Positions 1 to 8,711 of a DNA stretch of 64,000 nt are shown here, in pieces. The stretch lies in contig CALICM010000028.1 in assembly GCA_938049225.1 (NCBI GenBank), positions 1 to 64,000 on the forward strand, written 5' to 3'. The position numbers and the translations under genes are program-made. The first letter of the stretch is position 1; the number at the start of each line of letters is the position of its first letter. The notes beneath the pieces are model-generated. The model worked only from the letters and a program-made list of their open reading frames with translations, had not been told where the DNA came from and did no database searches. The DNA is from an uncultured Paracoccaceae bacterium. GTDB lineage: Bacteria > Pseudomonadota > Alphaproteobacteria > Rhodobacterales > Rhodobacteraceae.

Positions 1-210
1 CGGGACAACGTCTTCGTCGAACGGCTGTGGCGCACGATTAAATACGAAGAGGTCTATCTGCGCGCCTATGACAGCGTCTCGGCAGCCCGGGAAAGCCTGG
101 CCCGATATCTGAAGTTCTACAACACGCGGAGACCGCATTCATCGCTGGACGGGCAAACACCCGATCAGGCATATCTCAACCCATCGTCACAAATCTCTGT
201 GGCGGCATAA
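1..210 (+). pseudogene. IS3-family transposase, C-terminal end (cut by window edge)
   Basis: The frame is open from the first base of the window to a TAA at 208-210. It reads DNVFVERLWRTIKYE near its start and FYNTRRPHSSLDGQTP near its end, the signature of the retroviral-type integrase core of IS3-family OrfB. The ERLW...K(Y/T)E segment carries the last catalytic acidic residue. Only about 69 residues are visible, so it cannot be said whether the element is intact. It is followed by about 65 non-coding bases and then by the 3' end of crtC, so the element sits at the edge of the photosynthesis cluster. Confidence 0.85.
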
Positions 211-276
211 CCGAGCGGAAAATCCACTTACCAAACGGCTCGAAACTGTTCAAACGAACCGAACCACCTCTATCCG
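1..276 (+). mobile_element. IS3-family insertion sequence, right end
   Basis: Transposase C-terminus plus about 65 bases of 3' flank ending near 270-276 in a stretch reading AACCGAACCACCTCT, which I take as the probable terminal inverted repeat. The left end and the target duplication are outside the window, so the exact boundary is an estimate. Confidence 0.6.
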
Positions 277-1206
277 CTAGAAGCGTGGCCTGCGAGGGAC
301 TTTCACGGCGAGCATGGGTTTGAGCAGGGGGCTGGCGAAGCGGTCCAGGTCCAACGCCTCGTGCACCCCGGTGCTGGCGTGGCCATCGAGTGTGCTTTTC
401 ACCGTGGCACGGGTGTAGAAGGGCGCGTCCAGCATGGGGGCCGTTTGGCGGGGGGGGGTGCCCGGGTCGCTGCGCATTTGACGGCGGACCAGCCATTTGC
501 TGCGGGCCATCGGTTGCAGGGGCGGCGCTTCAATCGGCGTCACGCTGCCATCAGTGCCGAATTTTAGCGCCACAGCCAGCGCGGTGCCATCGCGGCGGTC
601 GGCGTCGTAAAATGCTTTCGTGCCGCCGGGCACGGGCATGCGGGCCCAAGTCCAATAGCTGAAATCCGCTTCGAGCGCGGCAGTGCCGAAATTGGCATCC
701 AGATAACCGTGCCCCTGCCAGCGCCAGCCGGGCCGGGTGATATCGACCGAGATGTCCGCATTGGGGGCAAAGGGGCGCCAGATGTGGCGCGCTTTGGCGT
801 CCAGAACCACCTCAACCCCTGTAATGGCCGGGGGCGAGACGCGGACGCGGCCTTGGATGCGTTGCGCATGGGGGGTCGAGATCTCGTTCAAGTCGATGAT
901 CAGATCGGTGCCATCCCAATGCATTTGGCTGGGACCCACCTGGAATGTATCTGCCGACTGGCGCACGGCGGTGCGCCCGCGCTCGGTCATCGTCCAGCGG
1001 CCGCCGCGACCATAGAGCGCCACATTGATGCAGGAATGGTTCAGCGGGTCGCGCCGCCCGGCCCAGCGATACCAAGGCGAGAAAACCGACCCTATGAACC
1101 CGATGATCGAGATACCGCGTGTGCCGTCGTCCGAGAGCCCGTCGACATACCACCAGGCATAGCCGTCCGGCCCGACCTGAATGTCGAAGCGCGGTCCGCC
1201 ACGATC
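277..1206 (-). CDS. crtC: Hydroxyneurosporene/carotenoid 1,2-hydratase CrtC (5' end uncertain)
   Basis: CrtC adds water to the C-1,2 double bond of acyclic carotenoids (neurosporene, spheroidene series), before desaturation by CrtD and methylation by CrtF. Family hallmarks are visible: GYAWWYVDGLSDDG near the start, IIGFIGSVFSPWYRWAGRRD, a GGRWTMTERGR segment, and a C-terminus ALDLDRFASPLLKP followed by a basic tail, so the 3' end is complete despite the IS only a few bases away. The reading frame stays open up to 1482, but no ATG, GTG or TTG occurs in frame between 1398 and the conserved block beginning near 1190. The right-hand coordinate given here is therefore approximate. The gene overlaps the 3' end of crtD by about 100 bases and is surely cotranscribed with it. 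Confidence 0.8.
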   Translation of the reverse strand, partial: DRGGPRFDIQVGPDGYAWWYVDGLSDDGTRGISIIGFIGSVFSPWYRWAGRRDPLNHSCINVALYGRGGRWTMTERGRTAVRQSADTFQVGPSQMHWDGTDLIIDLNEISTPHAQRIQGRVRVSPPAITGVEVVLDAKARHIWRPFAPNADISVDITRPGWRWQGHGYLDANFGTAALEADFSYWTWARMPVPGGTKAFYDADRRDGTALAVALKFGTDGSVTPIEAPPLQPMARSKWLVRRQMRSDPGTPPRQTAPMLDAPFYTRATVKSTLDGHASTGVHEALDLDRFASPLLKPMLAVKVPRRPRF

Positions 1207-2660
1207 GCCGCGACCGCTAGCCGACCTGAGAGCGTCGCCATCGGGACCCCCGGCCCCGGATGCACCCCACCCCCCGCCAGATACAGCCCCGGCAGGGCCG
1301 ACCGGGCGCGTGGGCGTCGAAAGGTTGTCATCATGCTGTGCGGATTGGTCCCATAAAGCGCCCCGCCTGTCCCCGGAAACAGCTGATCGAAGTCCCATGG
1401 GGTTGTCAGCGCATTCTCGGCCGTGGGCGCCTTCAACGGCAGGCCCGCCTCGGCCAGGCGCTTGAAGACCCGTGTCTCGCATTGGCGTATCTCCTGCTCG
1501 GAAGGGGTGCTGACATCGCCGGTGGCGGGGGCGTTCATCAGGACTTGAAACCGCTCAGCACCCGGTTGGCCGCCTTGGGCACAGACGTAAAGCGTCGGAT
1601 CCTGTGGTAGGCGGCCAAGGCGGAACAGGTCGTCGAACTCGCGGCGGTAGTCATCGTTGAAGACCACAGAGTGGTGCGGAAGCTTCCCGGCGCCGGGATC
1701 CGCGGCAAAGGTCCAAACCCAAGCCGAGAGCGAACGTTGAGCGCGGGTTCGGGCCGGTGTGGCACTGCGCGCGGCCGCCCCGACAAGGCCCGCGGCCAGG
1801 GCTGCCGGGTCACCGTTGAACAGTACGGTGTCGGTTTCGATCACCTCACCCTCGGGCAGGGCGATGCCAGTTACGCGCCCGGATTTCGTCAAGATCGTCT
1901 CGGCCATGGTGTTGTATCGAAAGATCACACCGCGGGCTTTGCACAGCCCCTCGATACATTTGGCGATGGCCCCCATGCCGCCCGTGACCCGCGCGACGCC
2001 TGACGCCTCGGCATGCCAGATCAACGCCAGGATCGCTGGGGACAGATAGGGTGAGCCCCCCACATATGTGGCGTAGCGCCCGAACAGTTGTCGTAGCTTG
2101 GGTTCGGTGAAACTGCGCTCCAGCAAGCTGGCCAAGCTGCGCAGGGGGGCCATGTCGCGCAATAGTCGTGGCGCGTTGCCTAGGACGGCACTCGCAACGG
2201 ACAGCGGCTTTGGGTCGGACGCGCGCATCACGGGCCCCTCGAGGGTCTCGAACAAACGGCGGGCGCGGGCCGAGAACGCGTCGAAGTCGCGCGCGGCTTG
2301 TGCCCCGGCAAAGTCGCCAATCGCATCGCGCGACCGTGCGGGATCCGCATACAGATCCAAGCTGGGCGCGCCGCGCCAATGATGACGGGCCAACCGGTCC
2401 AGGGGTGTCAGAGTCAAATGCGCCTCGAGCGATTCGCCAACAGCGGCGAACAGCTCTTCGAAAACCCAACGCATGGTGAATACCGTCGGCCCGGCATCCA
2501 CCGGCCCCGCTTCGGTTGGCAGTGTGCGCATCTTGCCGCCCGGGCCCGCCGCGCGCTCAATCACCGTAACCCGTGCGCCCAATGCGCTCAGCTCCAGCGC
2601 CGCCGTGAGCCCGCCGATTCCGGCGCCGACAATGGTGATCTGTTGCGAGGTGAGGGGCAT
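1092..2660 (-). CDS. crtD: Methoxyneurosporene (1-hydroxycarotenoid 3,4-) dehydrogenase CrtD
   Basis: A 522-residue FAD-dependent desaturase of the phytoene-desaturase family that introduces the C-3,4 double bond in spheroidene/spirilloxanthin-type carotenoids. The N-terminus carries the dinucleotide-binding motif ITIVGAGIGGLTAALELSALG followed by the ERAAGPGGKMRT segment. The C-terminus has LYLAGGGVHPGPGVPMATLSGRLA, the usual FAD-contacting end, and then a roughly 35-residue Ser/Arg-rich tail that overlaps crtC. The ATG at 2660 is chosen because it lies 4 residues before the FAD motif; another ATG three codons upstream is possible. It is transcribed divergently from crtE across two PpsR operators. 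Confidence 0.9.
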   Translation of the reverse strand: MPLTSQQITIVGAGIGGLTAALELSALGARVTVIERAAGPGGKMRTLPTEAGPVDAGPTVFTMRWVFEELFAAVGESLEAHLTLTPLDRLARHHWRGAPSLDLYADPARSRDAIGDFAGAQAARDFDAFSARARRLFETLEGPVMRASDPKPLSVASAVLGNAPRLLRDMAPLRSLASLLERSFTEPKLRQLFGRYATYVGGSPYLSPAILALIWHAEASGVARVTGGMGAIAKCIEGLCKARGVIFRYNTMAETILTKSGRVTGIALPEGEVIETDTVLFNGDPAALAAGLVGAAARSATPARTRAQRSLSAWVWTFAADPGAGKLPHHSVVFNDDYRREFDDLFRLGRLPQDPTLYVCAQGGQPGAERFQVLMNAPATGDVSTPSEQEIRQCETRVFKRLAEAGLPLKAPTAENALTTPWDFDQLFPGTGGALYGTNPHSMMTTFRRPRARSALPGLYLAGGGVHPGPGVPMATLSGRLAVAAIVADRASTFRSGRTAMPGGMSTGSRTTAHAVSRSSGS

Positions 2661-2701
2661 CCAAAGCACTCCATCGCAGGAATTGACAGGTTACTCGAAA
2701 C

Positions 2702-2719
2702 TGTCCACACTGATTTACA
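2702..2719. promoter_or_regulatory. PpsR/CrtJ operator 1, crtD-crtE intergenic
   Basis: TGTCCACACTGATTTACA is an exact TGT-N12-ACA palindrome, the known PpsR/CrtJ binding consensus. It lies in the 118 bases between the divergent crtD and crtE starts and is followed 7 bases later by a second copy, the paired arrangement known to favour cooperative binding. Confidence 0.85.
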
Positions 2720-2726
2720 TATATGC

Positions 2727-2744
2727 TGTCATGAATTTTGGACA
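2727..2744. promoter_or_regulatory. PpsR/CrtJ operator 2, crtD-crtE intergenic
   Basis: TGTCATGAATTTTGGACA is a second exact TGT-N12-ACA site, 25 bases centre-to-centre from operator 1. It should repress crtE and the long downstream crt-bch-puf transcript, and probably crtDC on the other strand. Confidence 0.85.
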
Positions 2745-2778
2745 GTTTCAATTGGCACTTAAGGATGGGGGGCAACTT

Positions 2779-3642
2779 ATGCCAGATCGGATCGAAGCCG
2801 CACTCAGGGCGGCGCTGGCCTCGGCAACCGGTCCCAGTGCCCCGCCGAAGCTGGCGGCAGCCCTGTCCCATGCGGTGTTTCCTGGCGGCGCGCGCGTGCG
2901 CCCTCAGCTTTGTTTGGCGGTGGCGCAGGCCTGTGGGGACGACACACCACAGCTGTCAGATGCGGCGGCGGCAGCGATCGAGCTGATCCATTGCGCCAGC
3001 CTGGTCCATGATGATATGCCCTGTTTCGACGATGCGGACACCCGTCGCGGCCAGCCCACGGTGCACGCAGCCTTTTCCGAGCCCGTGGCGCTGCTGTCGG
3101 GTGACGCGCTCATTGTGTTGGCGTTCGAGGTTTTGGCCCGTGCTGGTGTCCAGGCCCCCCAACGCCTGGCGCCATTGGTAAGCGCCTTGGCCCGGCACAC
3201 AGGGATGCCTGACGGGATTTGTGCAGGGCAAGGCTGGGAGAGCGAGGCGACGGTCGATCTGTCCCTTTACCATCGCGCCAAAACCGGATCGCTGTTCGTG
3301 TCGGCGACCACCATGGGTGCAATGGCCGCGGGTGAGGAACCCGAGGCCTGGGTCGAGTTGGGCGCCCGCATCGGCGAGGCCTTCCAGGTCGCCGACGATC
3401 TGCGTGATGCGCTGCTGAGCGAGCAGGAGCTTGGCAAGCCGGTGGGCCAAGATGCGATCCATGAGCGTCCCAATGCGGTCGCCGCGCTGGGGGTCGAAGG
3501 GGCGGTCCAAAAGTTGCACGACATCCTGGGTGGGGCGATCAGTTCGATCCCCTCGTGCCCGGGTGAGGCGCGGCTGTGCGAGATCGTCTCGGCCCAGGCC
3601 AAGCGCCTGACGCCGGTGGAATTCAGCCGCGCCGTGGCCTAA
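2779..3642 (+). CDS. crtE: Geranylgeranyl diphosphate synthase CrtE
   Basis: A 287-residue trans-isoprenyl diphosphate synthase making C20 geranylgeranyl-PP for carotenoids and for the bacteriochlorophyll tail. Both aspartate-rich motifs are present: DDMPCFDD at about residues 78-85 and DDLRD at about 206-210, with PGGARVRPQL near residue 35. The ATG at 2779 is preceded by an AAGGA-like ribosome site. The frame stays open further upstream to 2473, but that would run through the PpsR operators and into crtD, so the downstream ATG is preferred. First gene of the plus-strand crtEF-bchCXYZ-puf superoperon. Confidence 0.93.
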   Translation: MPDRIEAALRAALASATGPSAPPKLAAALSHAVFPGGARVRPQLCLAVAQACGDDTPQLSDAAAAAIELIHCASLVHDDMPCFDDADTRRGQPTVHAAFSEPVALLSGDALIVLAFEVLARAGVQAPQRLAPLVSALARHTGMPDGICAGQGWESEATVDLSLYHRAKTGSLFVSATTMGAMAAGEEPEAWVELGARIGEAFQVADDLRDALLSEQELGKPVGQDAIHERPNAVAALGVEGAVQKLHDILGGAISSIPSCPGEARLCEIVSAQAKRLTPVEFSRAVA

Positions 3643-3647
3643 GCACC

Positions 3648-4802
3648 GTGGCCACCGTGCTGGATCCGCCCGCGCGTACCGGGGTTCTCGGCCGTCTGGC
3701 CGATGCGGCCCGGCGCTGGCGGGACAACCGCATCGCGGATCCGCGCTTTCAGGCTTGGGCCACCCGGTTTCCGTTGACCCGGCGGATCGCGAACCGCCAA
3801 GGGGCTGCGCTTTATGACCTGGTTGCGGGCTTCGTCTACAGCCAGGTGCTCTATGCCTGCGTCGATCTGGATTTGTTTCGCAAACTGCAGGCTGGACCGC
3901 AGCATGTGGTGCCTCTGGCGACTGCGTGCGGCCTGCCGCCCGAGCGGATGGAACGTCTGCTGCAGGCGGCAGCCGCCCTCGATCTGTTGAAACGCCGTAC
4001 AGCTGGGCGCTATGGTCTTGGGCCCCTGGGGGCTGCGCTACTGGGTGCGCCCGGGGTCGAGGAGATGGTTCGGCATCACCCCATGTTCTACCGCGATTTG
4101 GAGGATCCCGTAGCGCTGCTTACAGCGCCCAAAGGGTCGACGGAACTGGCGCAATTCTGGTCCTATGTCGCCACCGGCGCGCCGGATACCGAGGATGCCG
4201 CGCGCTACTCTGAGCTGATGGCGGTCAGCCAATCGATGGTCGCGGCCGAGACACTGGCGGTACATCCGTTGGACGGGATCACCCGGTTGATGGATATCGG
4301 CGGTGGCGAGGGGGCGTTTCTGACCGCTGCCCTCACCGCGACACCGGGCCTGCAGGGCATCGTCTTCGATCTGCCCGAAGTGGCCGCCCGTGCCACAGCG
4401 GCCTTTGCCCTGAAGGGTCTTGCCGATCGGGCACGGGCCGTCGGTGGCAGCTTTAAGGAGGGGCCCTTTCCGCCCGGCGCCGATGCCATCTCGCTGATCC
4501 GCGTGCTTTATGATCATGACACGCCCGTTGTGCGCGACCTGCTGGCTGCGGTTTTTCAGACCCTGCCCCCCGGTGGTCGGTTGATCCTCTCTGAACCAAT
4601 GTCGGGCGGCGCGCGCCCCAGCCGGTCGGGGGATGCCTATTTTGGCCTCTACACGGCCGCGATGACCAGCGGCACGCCGCGCTCGGTCGAGAGCCACAGC
4701 CGCCTGCTGGCCGAAGCTGGGTTCACCAACATCCATGCCCTGCCTGCCCGCCAAAGCTTTATCACACAGGTCATCCGCGCTGAGCGCCCATCAGAGGATT
4801 AA
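3648..4802 (+). CDS. crtF: Hydroxyneurosporene (demethylspheroidene) O-methyltransferase CrtF
   Basis: A 384-residue SAM-dependent O-methyltransferase that methylates the C-1 hydroxyl of acyclic carotenoids, the last step to spheroidene or spirilloxanthin. It shows the class I SAM-binding motif MDIGGGEG at about residues 215-222, an N-terminal dimerisation/winged-helix domain with LATACGLPPERMERLL, and a C-terminal SEPMSGG...HSRLLAEAGF typical of the plant-like O-methyltransferase fold. GTG at 3648, five bases after the crtE stop, is the likely start; GTG at 3657 is an alternative. The frame is open upstream into crtE, but that would be a long overlap. Confidence 0.9.
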   Translation: MATVLDPPARTGVLGRLADAARRWRDNRIADPRFQAWATRFPLTRRIANRQGAALYDLVAGFVYSQVLYACVDLDLFRKLQAGPQHVVPLATACGLPPERMERLLQAAAALDLLKRRTAGRYGLGPLGAALLGAPGVEEMVRHHPMFYRDLEDPVALLTAPKGSTELAQFWSYVATGAPDTEDAARYSELMAVSQSMVAAETLAVHPLDGITRLMDIGGGEGAFLTAALTATPGLQGIVFDLPEVAARATAAFALKGLADRARAVGGSFKEGPFPPGADAISLIRVLYDHDTPVVRDLLAAVFQTLPPGGRLILSEPMSGGARPSRSGDAYFGLYTAAMTSGTPRSVESHSRLLAEAGFTNIHALPARQSFITQVIRAERPSED

Positions 4803-4825
4803 TCCGCGCCAAGCGTAATGTTCAA

Positions 4826-4853
4826 TTGACAAAATAAGCTGTCTAACTAAACT
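4826..4853 (+). promoter_or_regulatory. Putative sigma-70-type promoter of bchC
   Basis: TTGACA at 4826-4831 and TAAACT at 4848-4853 with a 16-base spacer, upstream of bchC. The -10 element is covered by the PpsR site at 4840-4857, consistent with repression by occlusion. Called by eye. Confidence 0.6.
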
Positions 4854-4857
4854 TACA
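4840..4857. promoter_or_regulatory. PpsR/CrtJ operator upstream of bchC
   Basis: TGTCTAACTAAACTTACA fits TGT-N12-ACA exactly. It lies in the 120-base crtF-bchC gap and overlaps the predicted -10 box. A related but degenerate TGT at 4819 has no properly spaced partner. Confidence 0.85.
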
Positions 4858-4922
4858 GTCCACGGAAGAAATTCAACGCGACCGAATGACGCGTCCGGAT
4901 CGCGGTCAAAAAAGGGGGGCAT

Positions 4923-5864
4923 ATGCAAACGAACGCTGTACTGATGCGTGCCCCTGGCGATTTGGGCGTCGAATCAATTGGACTGCAGCCGCCGCGTGTG
5001 GACGAGGTGGTCGTTGAGATCACGCACTCGGGCATCTCCACCGGTACAGAAAAACTGCTGTGGACCGGCCGCATGCCGCCCTTCCCGGGTATGGGCTATC
5101 CTTTGGTCCCCGGTTACGAATCGGTGGGCGAAGTTGTCGAGGCGGGTGCGCTTGGGGGGTTGCAACCAGGCGCCCGGGTTTTTGTGCCGGGGGCGGATTG
5201 TTATGAAGGTGCGCGCGGGTTGTTCGGCGGCGCGGCCAGCCGGATCGTCGTCCCCGCCAGTCGGGTGATCCCGGTGGACACCAATCTCGGCCCCGAGGCT
5301 ACCCTCTTGGCACTGGCCGCCACCGCACGCCACACTTTAGCTGGCCTAAGTGCGGACATGCCGCAGCTGATTGTCGGTCACGGCGTCATGGGGCGCCTGT
5401 TGGCCCGGATCGTCTGTGCGACGGGCGCGCGTCCACCGGTTGTCTGGGAGTTGGATCCCGCCCGCCGTGTGGGCGAAACGGACTATTTGGTTATCCACCC
5501 CGACGAAGACCGCACCAAGACCTATGACACGATCTTCGACGTCTCGGGCGATGCAAGTGGGCTGGATCGCCTAATCGGGCGGCTTAGCAAGGGTGGCGAG
5601 ATTGTTTTGGCAGGTTTCTATCCCGACCCCATCAACTTTGCCTTCCCGCCAGCCTTTATGAAAGAGGCCCGGCTGCGTATCGCCGCCGAATGGACCCCAC
5701 AAGACATGCTGGCCACACGCCTTTTGGTCGAAGAAGGCCACCTAAGCCTGGATAATCTGATCACTCATACGGCCCCGGCACGCGATGCCGCCGCCGCCTA
5801 TGTCACCGCGTTTGAGGACCCGTCTTGTCTGAAGATGATCCTAGATTGGAAAGATCACAAATGA
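4923..5864 (+). CDS. bchC: 3-hydroxyethyl bacteriochlorophyllide a dehydrogenase BchC
   Basis: A 313-residue member of the medium-chain dehydrogenase/reductase superfamily that oxidises the C3 hydroxyethyl group to acetyl late in bacteriochlorophyll a synthesis. The N-terminal GroES-like half carries [14 protein letters not shown] and [14 protein letters not shown], and the Rossmann half contains [15 protein letters not shown]. The usual zinc-binding cysteines of alcohol dehydrogenases are not evident, as expected for BchC. ATG at 4923 follows a GGGGGG-type ribosome site. The stop overlaps the bchX start (ATGA). Confidence 0.93.
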   Translation: MQTNAVLMRAPGDLGVESIGLQPPRVDEVVVEITHSGISTGTEKLLWTGRMPPFPGMGYPLVPGYESVGEVVEAGALGGLQPGARVFVPGADCYEGARGLFGGAASRIVVPASRVIPVDTNLGPEATLLALAATARHTLAGLSADMPQLIVGHGVMGRLLARIVCATGARPPVVWELDPARRVGETDYLVIHPDEDRTKTYDTIFDVSGDASGLDRLIGRLSKGGEIVLAGFYPDPINFAFPPAFMKEARLRIAAEWTPQDMLATRLLVEEGHLSLDNLITHTAPARDAAAAYVTAFEDPSCLKMILDWKDHK

Positions 5865-6886
5865 CCATGCTTGATGACGCCGTCCCTGATTTGACCAGCG
5901 ACAGTATCGCCGAGAACGATGCCCGCCTGCGCGACGAAGCGCATGGCCCCTTGGGCGAGGTGCCGATCCGCGAGGCGACCAAGAAGACCCAGATCATCGC
6001 GATCTATGGCAAGGGCGGGATCGGCAAGAGCTTCACGCTGGCCAACCTGAGCCATATGATGGCCGAGCAGGGCAAGCGCGTGCTGTTGATCGGTTGCGAT
6101 CCGAAATCCGACACGACCAGCCTGCTGTTCGGCGGCAAGGCGTGTCCCACGATCATCGAAACCTCGACCAAAAAGAACCTGGCGGGCGAGCCGGTGAAGA
6201 TCGGCGATGTCTGCTTCAAATCCGGCGGCGTGTTCGCGATGGAGTTGGGCGGCCCCGAGGTGGGTCGCGGCTGCGGCGGGCGTGGGATCATCCACGGGTT
6301 CGAACTGCTGGAGAAACTGGGGTTCCACGATTGGGATTTCGACTATGTGCTGCTTGATTTCCTGGGCGATGTGGTTTGTGGCGGCTTCGGTCTGCCCATT
6401 GCACGGGACATGGCGCAAAAGGTGATCGTCGTCGGGTCCAACGATCTGCAAAGCCTGTATGTGGCCAACAACGTTTGCTCGGCGGTCGAGTACTTCCGCA
6501 AACTGGGCGGCAATGTCGGCGTGGCCGGCATGGTGATCAACAAGGACGACGGCACGGGCGAGGCTGCGGCTTTTGCCAAGGCGGTGGACATTCCGGTGCT
6601 GGCCTCGATCCCGGCGGACGAGGATCTGCGGCGCAAATCGGCGAACTATCAGATTGTCGGCAGCTCCAAAACCCAATGGGGCGCGCTGTTCGGGGAGTTG
6701 GCCGAGAATGTCGCCGAGGCGCCGCCGACGCATCCCAGGGCGCTGGACCAGGATGGGTTGTTGAACCTGTTCTCGGCCTCAAGCACCGGTGCAAATGTCG
6801 TTCTGGAACCGGCGACGGACGAGGATATGCGCGGCAAGGACGCCAAACCCAAGGTCAGCCTTGAGGTGATTTACGACGATGTTTGA
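5861..6886 (+). CDS. bchX: Chlorophyllide a oxidoreductase iron protein BchX
   Basis: A 341-residue nitrogenase-iron-protein-like ATPase that delivers electrons to BchYZ for reduction of ring B of chlorophyllide a. It shows the P-loop YGKGGIGKS at about residues 49-57, switch regions around DPKSDTTSL, and the cysteines of GRGCGGRG and DVVCGGFG that bind the bridging 4Fe-4S cluster in the homodimer. The ATG at 5861 overlaps the bchC stop by ATGA; starts further upstream would lie inside bchC. The C-terminal tail after about residue 300 is longer than in BchL, as usual for BchX. Confidence 0.95.
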   Translation: MTMLDDAVPDLTSDSIAENDARLRDEAHGPLGEVPIREATKKTQIIAIYGKGGIGKSFTLANLSHMMAEQGKRVLLIGCDPKSDTTSLLFGGKACPTIIETSTKKNLAGEPVKIGDVCFKSGGVFAMELGGPEVGRGCGGRGIIHGFELLEKLGFHDWDFDYVLLDFLGDVVCGGFGLPIARDMAQKVIVVGSNDLQSLYVANNVCSAVEYFRKLGGNVGVAGMVINKDDGTGEAAAFAKAVDIPVLASIPADEDLRRKSANYQIVGSSKTQWGALFGELAENVAEAPPTHPRALDQDGLLNLFSASSTGANVVLEPATDEDMRGKDAKPKVSLEVIYDDV

Positions 6887-7028
6887 CCTCGACGCGATGG
6901 ATCAGGCCGATCGGAAGCTGCGTGAACTGGCGCCCAAACCGGACTGCGCGCTTGGGCCCGTACCGGCAAGAATCATCGCAGAGGCGCCGCGCGGATGCCC
7001 CTTGCAGCATCGGGAGGCCGCCCGATGA
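6879..7028 (+). CDS. Small ORF of 49 residues coupled between bchX and bchY
   Basis: An ATG inside the last codons of bchX opens a 49-codon frame whose TGA overlaps the bchY ATG (ATGA). The predicted peptide starts [20 protein letters not shown] and has a single C-terminal cysteine and no membrane segment. Overlap at both ends is the arrangement of translationally coupled genes, and without it bchX and bchY would be separated by about 138 untranslated bases in an operon whose other junctions are tight. I do not recognise a family. It may be a real small protein, a coupling device, or a chance frame. Confidence 0.5.
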   Translation: MFDLDAMDQADRKLRELAPKPDCALGPVPARIIAEAPRGCPLQHREAAR

Positions 7029-8605
7029 CAGACGAGACAAGATATGACGAAACGGATGCGGTGCCCGTGTTGACCGGCGCCGCTATCGAGACTGAGTCCG
7101 CAGGCAGTGCGACCCCACCGGGGTCGGCTGACGGCATGGGGTGCCATGCCGGTGCGGACGAAATGCGTGCTGCGGCCCAGAACGCGGGAAAATCCGAGAT
7201 CTTGGCGCAATACGCAAAGGACTACCCGACGGGCCCGCACGACAAGCCGCAAAGCATGTGTCCTGCATTTGGCTCGCTGAGGGTAGGGCTGAGGACGCGG
7301 CGGGTTGCGACTGTTCTCTCTGGTTCTGCCTGCTGCGTCTTCGGCCTATCATTCGTGTCGCATTTCTACGGGGCGCGGCGGTCGGTCGGTTATGTGCCGT
7401 TCAACTCGGAGACCCTGGTCACCGGCAAGCTGTTCGAGGATATCCGTGAGGCGGTGTTCAAGCTGGCGGATCCTGAGAAATACGATGCGATCATCGTCAC
7501 CAACCTGTGCGTGCCCACGGCCAGCGGTGTGCCGCTACGGCTGCTACCGGACCAGATTGATGGTGTGCGGATCGTCGGGATCGATGTGCCGGGCTTTGGC
7601 ATTCCGACCCACGCCGAGGCCAAGGATGTGCTGGCTGGCGCGATGCTTGCCTATGCGCGGGCCGAGGTAAAGGCTGGCCCGGTACCAGCGCCCAAGGGTG
7701 CTAAATCGGACCGGCCGACAGTCACGATGCTGGGCGAAATGTTCCCCGCCGACCCGATGATTATCGGGCAGATGCTGGAGCCGTTGGGCCTGGCTGCGGG
7801 TCAGACAGTGCCGGTGCGCGAGTGGCGCGAATTGTATGCAGCTTTGGACTGTTCCGCCGTCGCCGCGATCCATCCATTCTATACGGCCGCTGTGCGTGAG
7901 TTTGAGGCGGCGGGCCGTCCGGTTCTGGGTTCAGCGCCCGTTGGCGTCGAAGGGACCGAGGCCTGGATGAAGTCCATCGCGGACCTGCATGGGATTGCCG
8001 CGAACCGGGTGGAGGGCGCTTTAAACGGCCTGTTGCCGGCGATCCGGGGCGCCTTGGCTGCGGACCCTGTGAAGGGGACGATCACGCTGTCGGGCTATGA
8101 GGGATCCGAGCTGCTGGTCGCGCGGCTGCTGATCGAGAGCGGCGCGGATATCCCTTATGTCGGAACGGCTTGCGCGAAATCGCCCTGGTCGGCCGAGGAT
8201 GCCGCCTGGTTGGAGGCGCGAGGCGTGACAGTGAAGTTCAGGGCCTCGTTGGAAGACGATTGCGCAGCGATGGAGGGGCTGCGGCCGGATCTGGCGATCG
8301 GGACAACGCCGGTGGTGCAAAAGGCCAAGGAACTGGGCGTTCCGGCCTTGTACTATACCAACCTCATCTCGGCCCGGCCCCTGATGGGACCTGCTGGTGC
8401 GGGGTCTTTGGCCACCGTCGTGACCGCGGCGATGGCCAACAGGGACCGGATGAACAAAATGCGCGGCTTCTTCGAAGGCGTCGGCACGGGCGACACTGCC
8501 GGGGTCTGGGAGGGCGCGCCGAATGTGCAGCCCGAATTCCGGGCGCGGCATCAGAAGAAGTTGGACAAACAAGCACGGGCGGCAAAGGCCGCCGAGATGA
8601 TTTGA
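7025..8605 (+). CDS. bchY: Chlorophyllide a oxidoreductase subunit BchY
   Basis: A 526-residue NifD-like catalytic subunit of chlorophyllide a oxidoreductase; with BchZ it binds the substrate and the catalytic 4Fe-4S cluster. Family blocks are visible: MCPAFGSLR (Cys79), [12 protein letters not shown] (Cys103/104), [33 protein letters not shown] and [14 protein letters not shown]. The first 70 or so residues are low in complexity and variable in this family. ATG at 7025 is favoured because it overlaps the upstream stop; an in-frame ATG at 6995 would add ten residues. Confidence 0.94.
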   Translation: MTDETRYDETDAVPVLTGAAIETESAGSATPPGSADGMGCHAGADEMRAAAQNAGKSEILAQYAKDYPTGPHDKPQSMCPAFGSLRVGLRTRRVATVLSGSACCVFGLSFVSHFYGARRSVGYVPFNSETLVTGKLFEDIREAVFKLADPEKYDAIIVTNLCVPTASGVPLRLLPDQIDGVRIVGIDVPGFGIPTHAEAKDVLAGAMLAYARAEVKAGPVPAPKGAKSDRPTVTMLGEMFPADPMIIGQMLEPLGLAAGQTVPVREWRELYAALDCSAVAAIHPFYTAAVREFEAAGRPVLGSAPVGVEGTEAWMKSIADLHGIAANRVEGALNGLLPAIRGALAADPVKGTITLSGYEGSELLVARLLIESGADIPYVGTACAKSPWSAEDAAWLEARGVTVKFRASLEDDCAAMEGLRPDLAIGTTPVVQKAKELGVPALYYTNLISARPLMGPAGAGSLATVVTAAMANRDRMNKMRGFFEGVGTGDTAGVWEGAPNVQPEFRARHQKKLDKQARAAKAAEMI

Positions 8606-8633
8606 TGATGGCGCTTGTGGCATATGCCGGCGC

Positions 8634-8671
8634 GGGGGGCTGTCTGCCCCCCCTTGGCGCATGCGCGCCAA
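8634..8671. repeat. Two adjacent hairpins in the bchY-bchZ gap
   Basis: A G6/C6 hairpin (8634-8653) is followed directly by the perfect inverted repeat TTGGCGC-ATGC-GCGCCAA (8654-8671) and then CCCCCGAGGATATTT. The hairpin-plus-GGATATTT arrangement recurs between bchH and bchL (29114-29145). It probably acts in the mRNA (pausing, processing or stability), since bchZ needs read-through here. Confidence 0.6.
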
Positions 8672-8711
8672 TTCACCCCCGAGGATATTTCGTGGACAAA
8701 GTGGGGGCGGG

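Noticed and set aside
277-1482. crtC as a 401-residue protein starting at 1482
   Set aside because: The first 95 or so residues are the antisense-free but out-of-frame image of crtD (low-complexity Gly/Arg/Ser) and show no CrtC likeness.
2473-2778. An N-terminal extension of crtE
   Set aside because: It would be read through both PpsR operators and into crtD; the downstream ATG has a good ribosome site and the normal family length.
4819-4831. A second PpsR site at bchC
   Set aside because: TGT at 4819 is followed by ACA after only 7 bases, not the 12 required.
5855-6733. Long antisense open frames under bchX and other bch genes (for example 28365-29864)
   Set aside because: High GC with strong third-position bias creates long antisense frames; products are His/Gln/Arg-rich and resemble no family.
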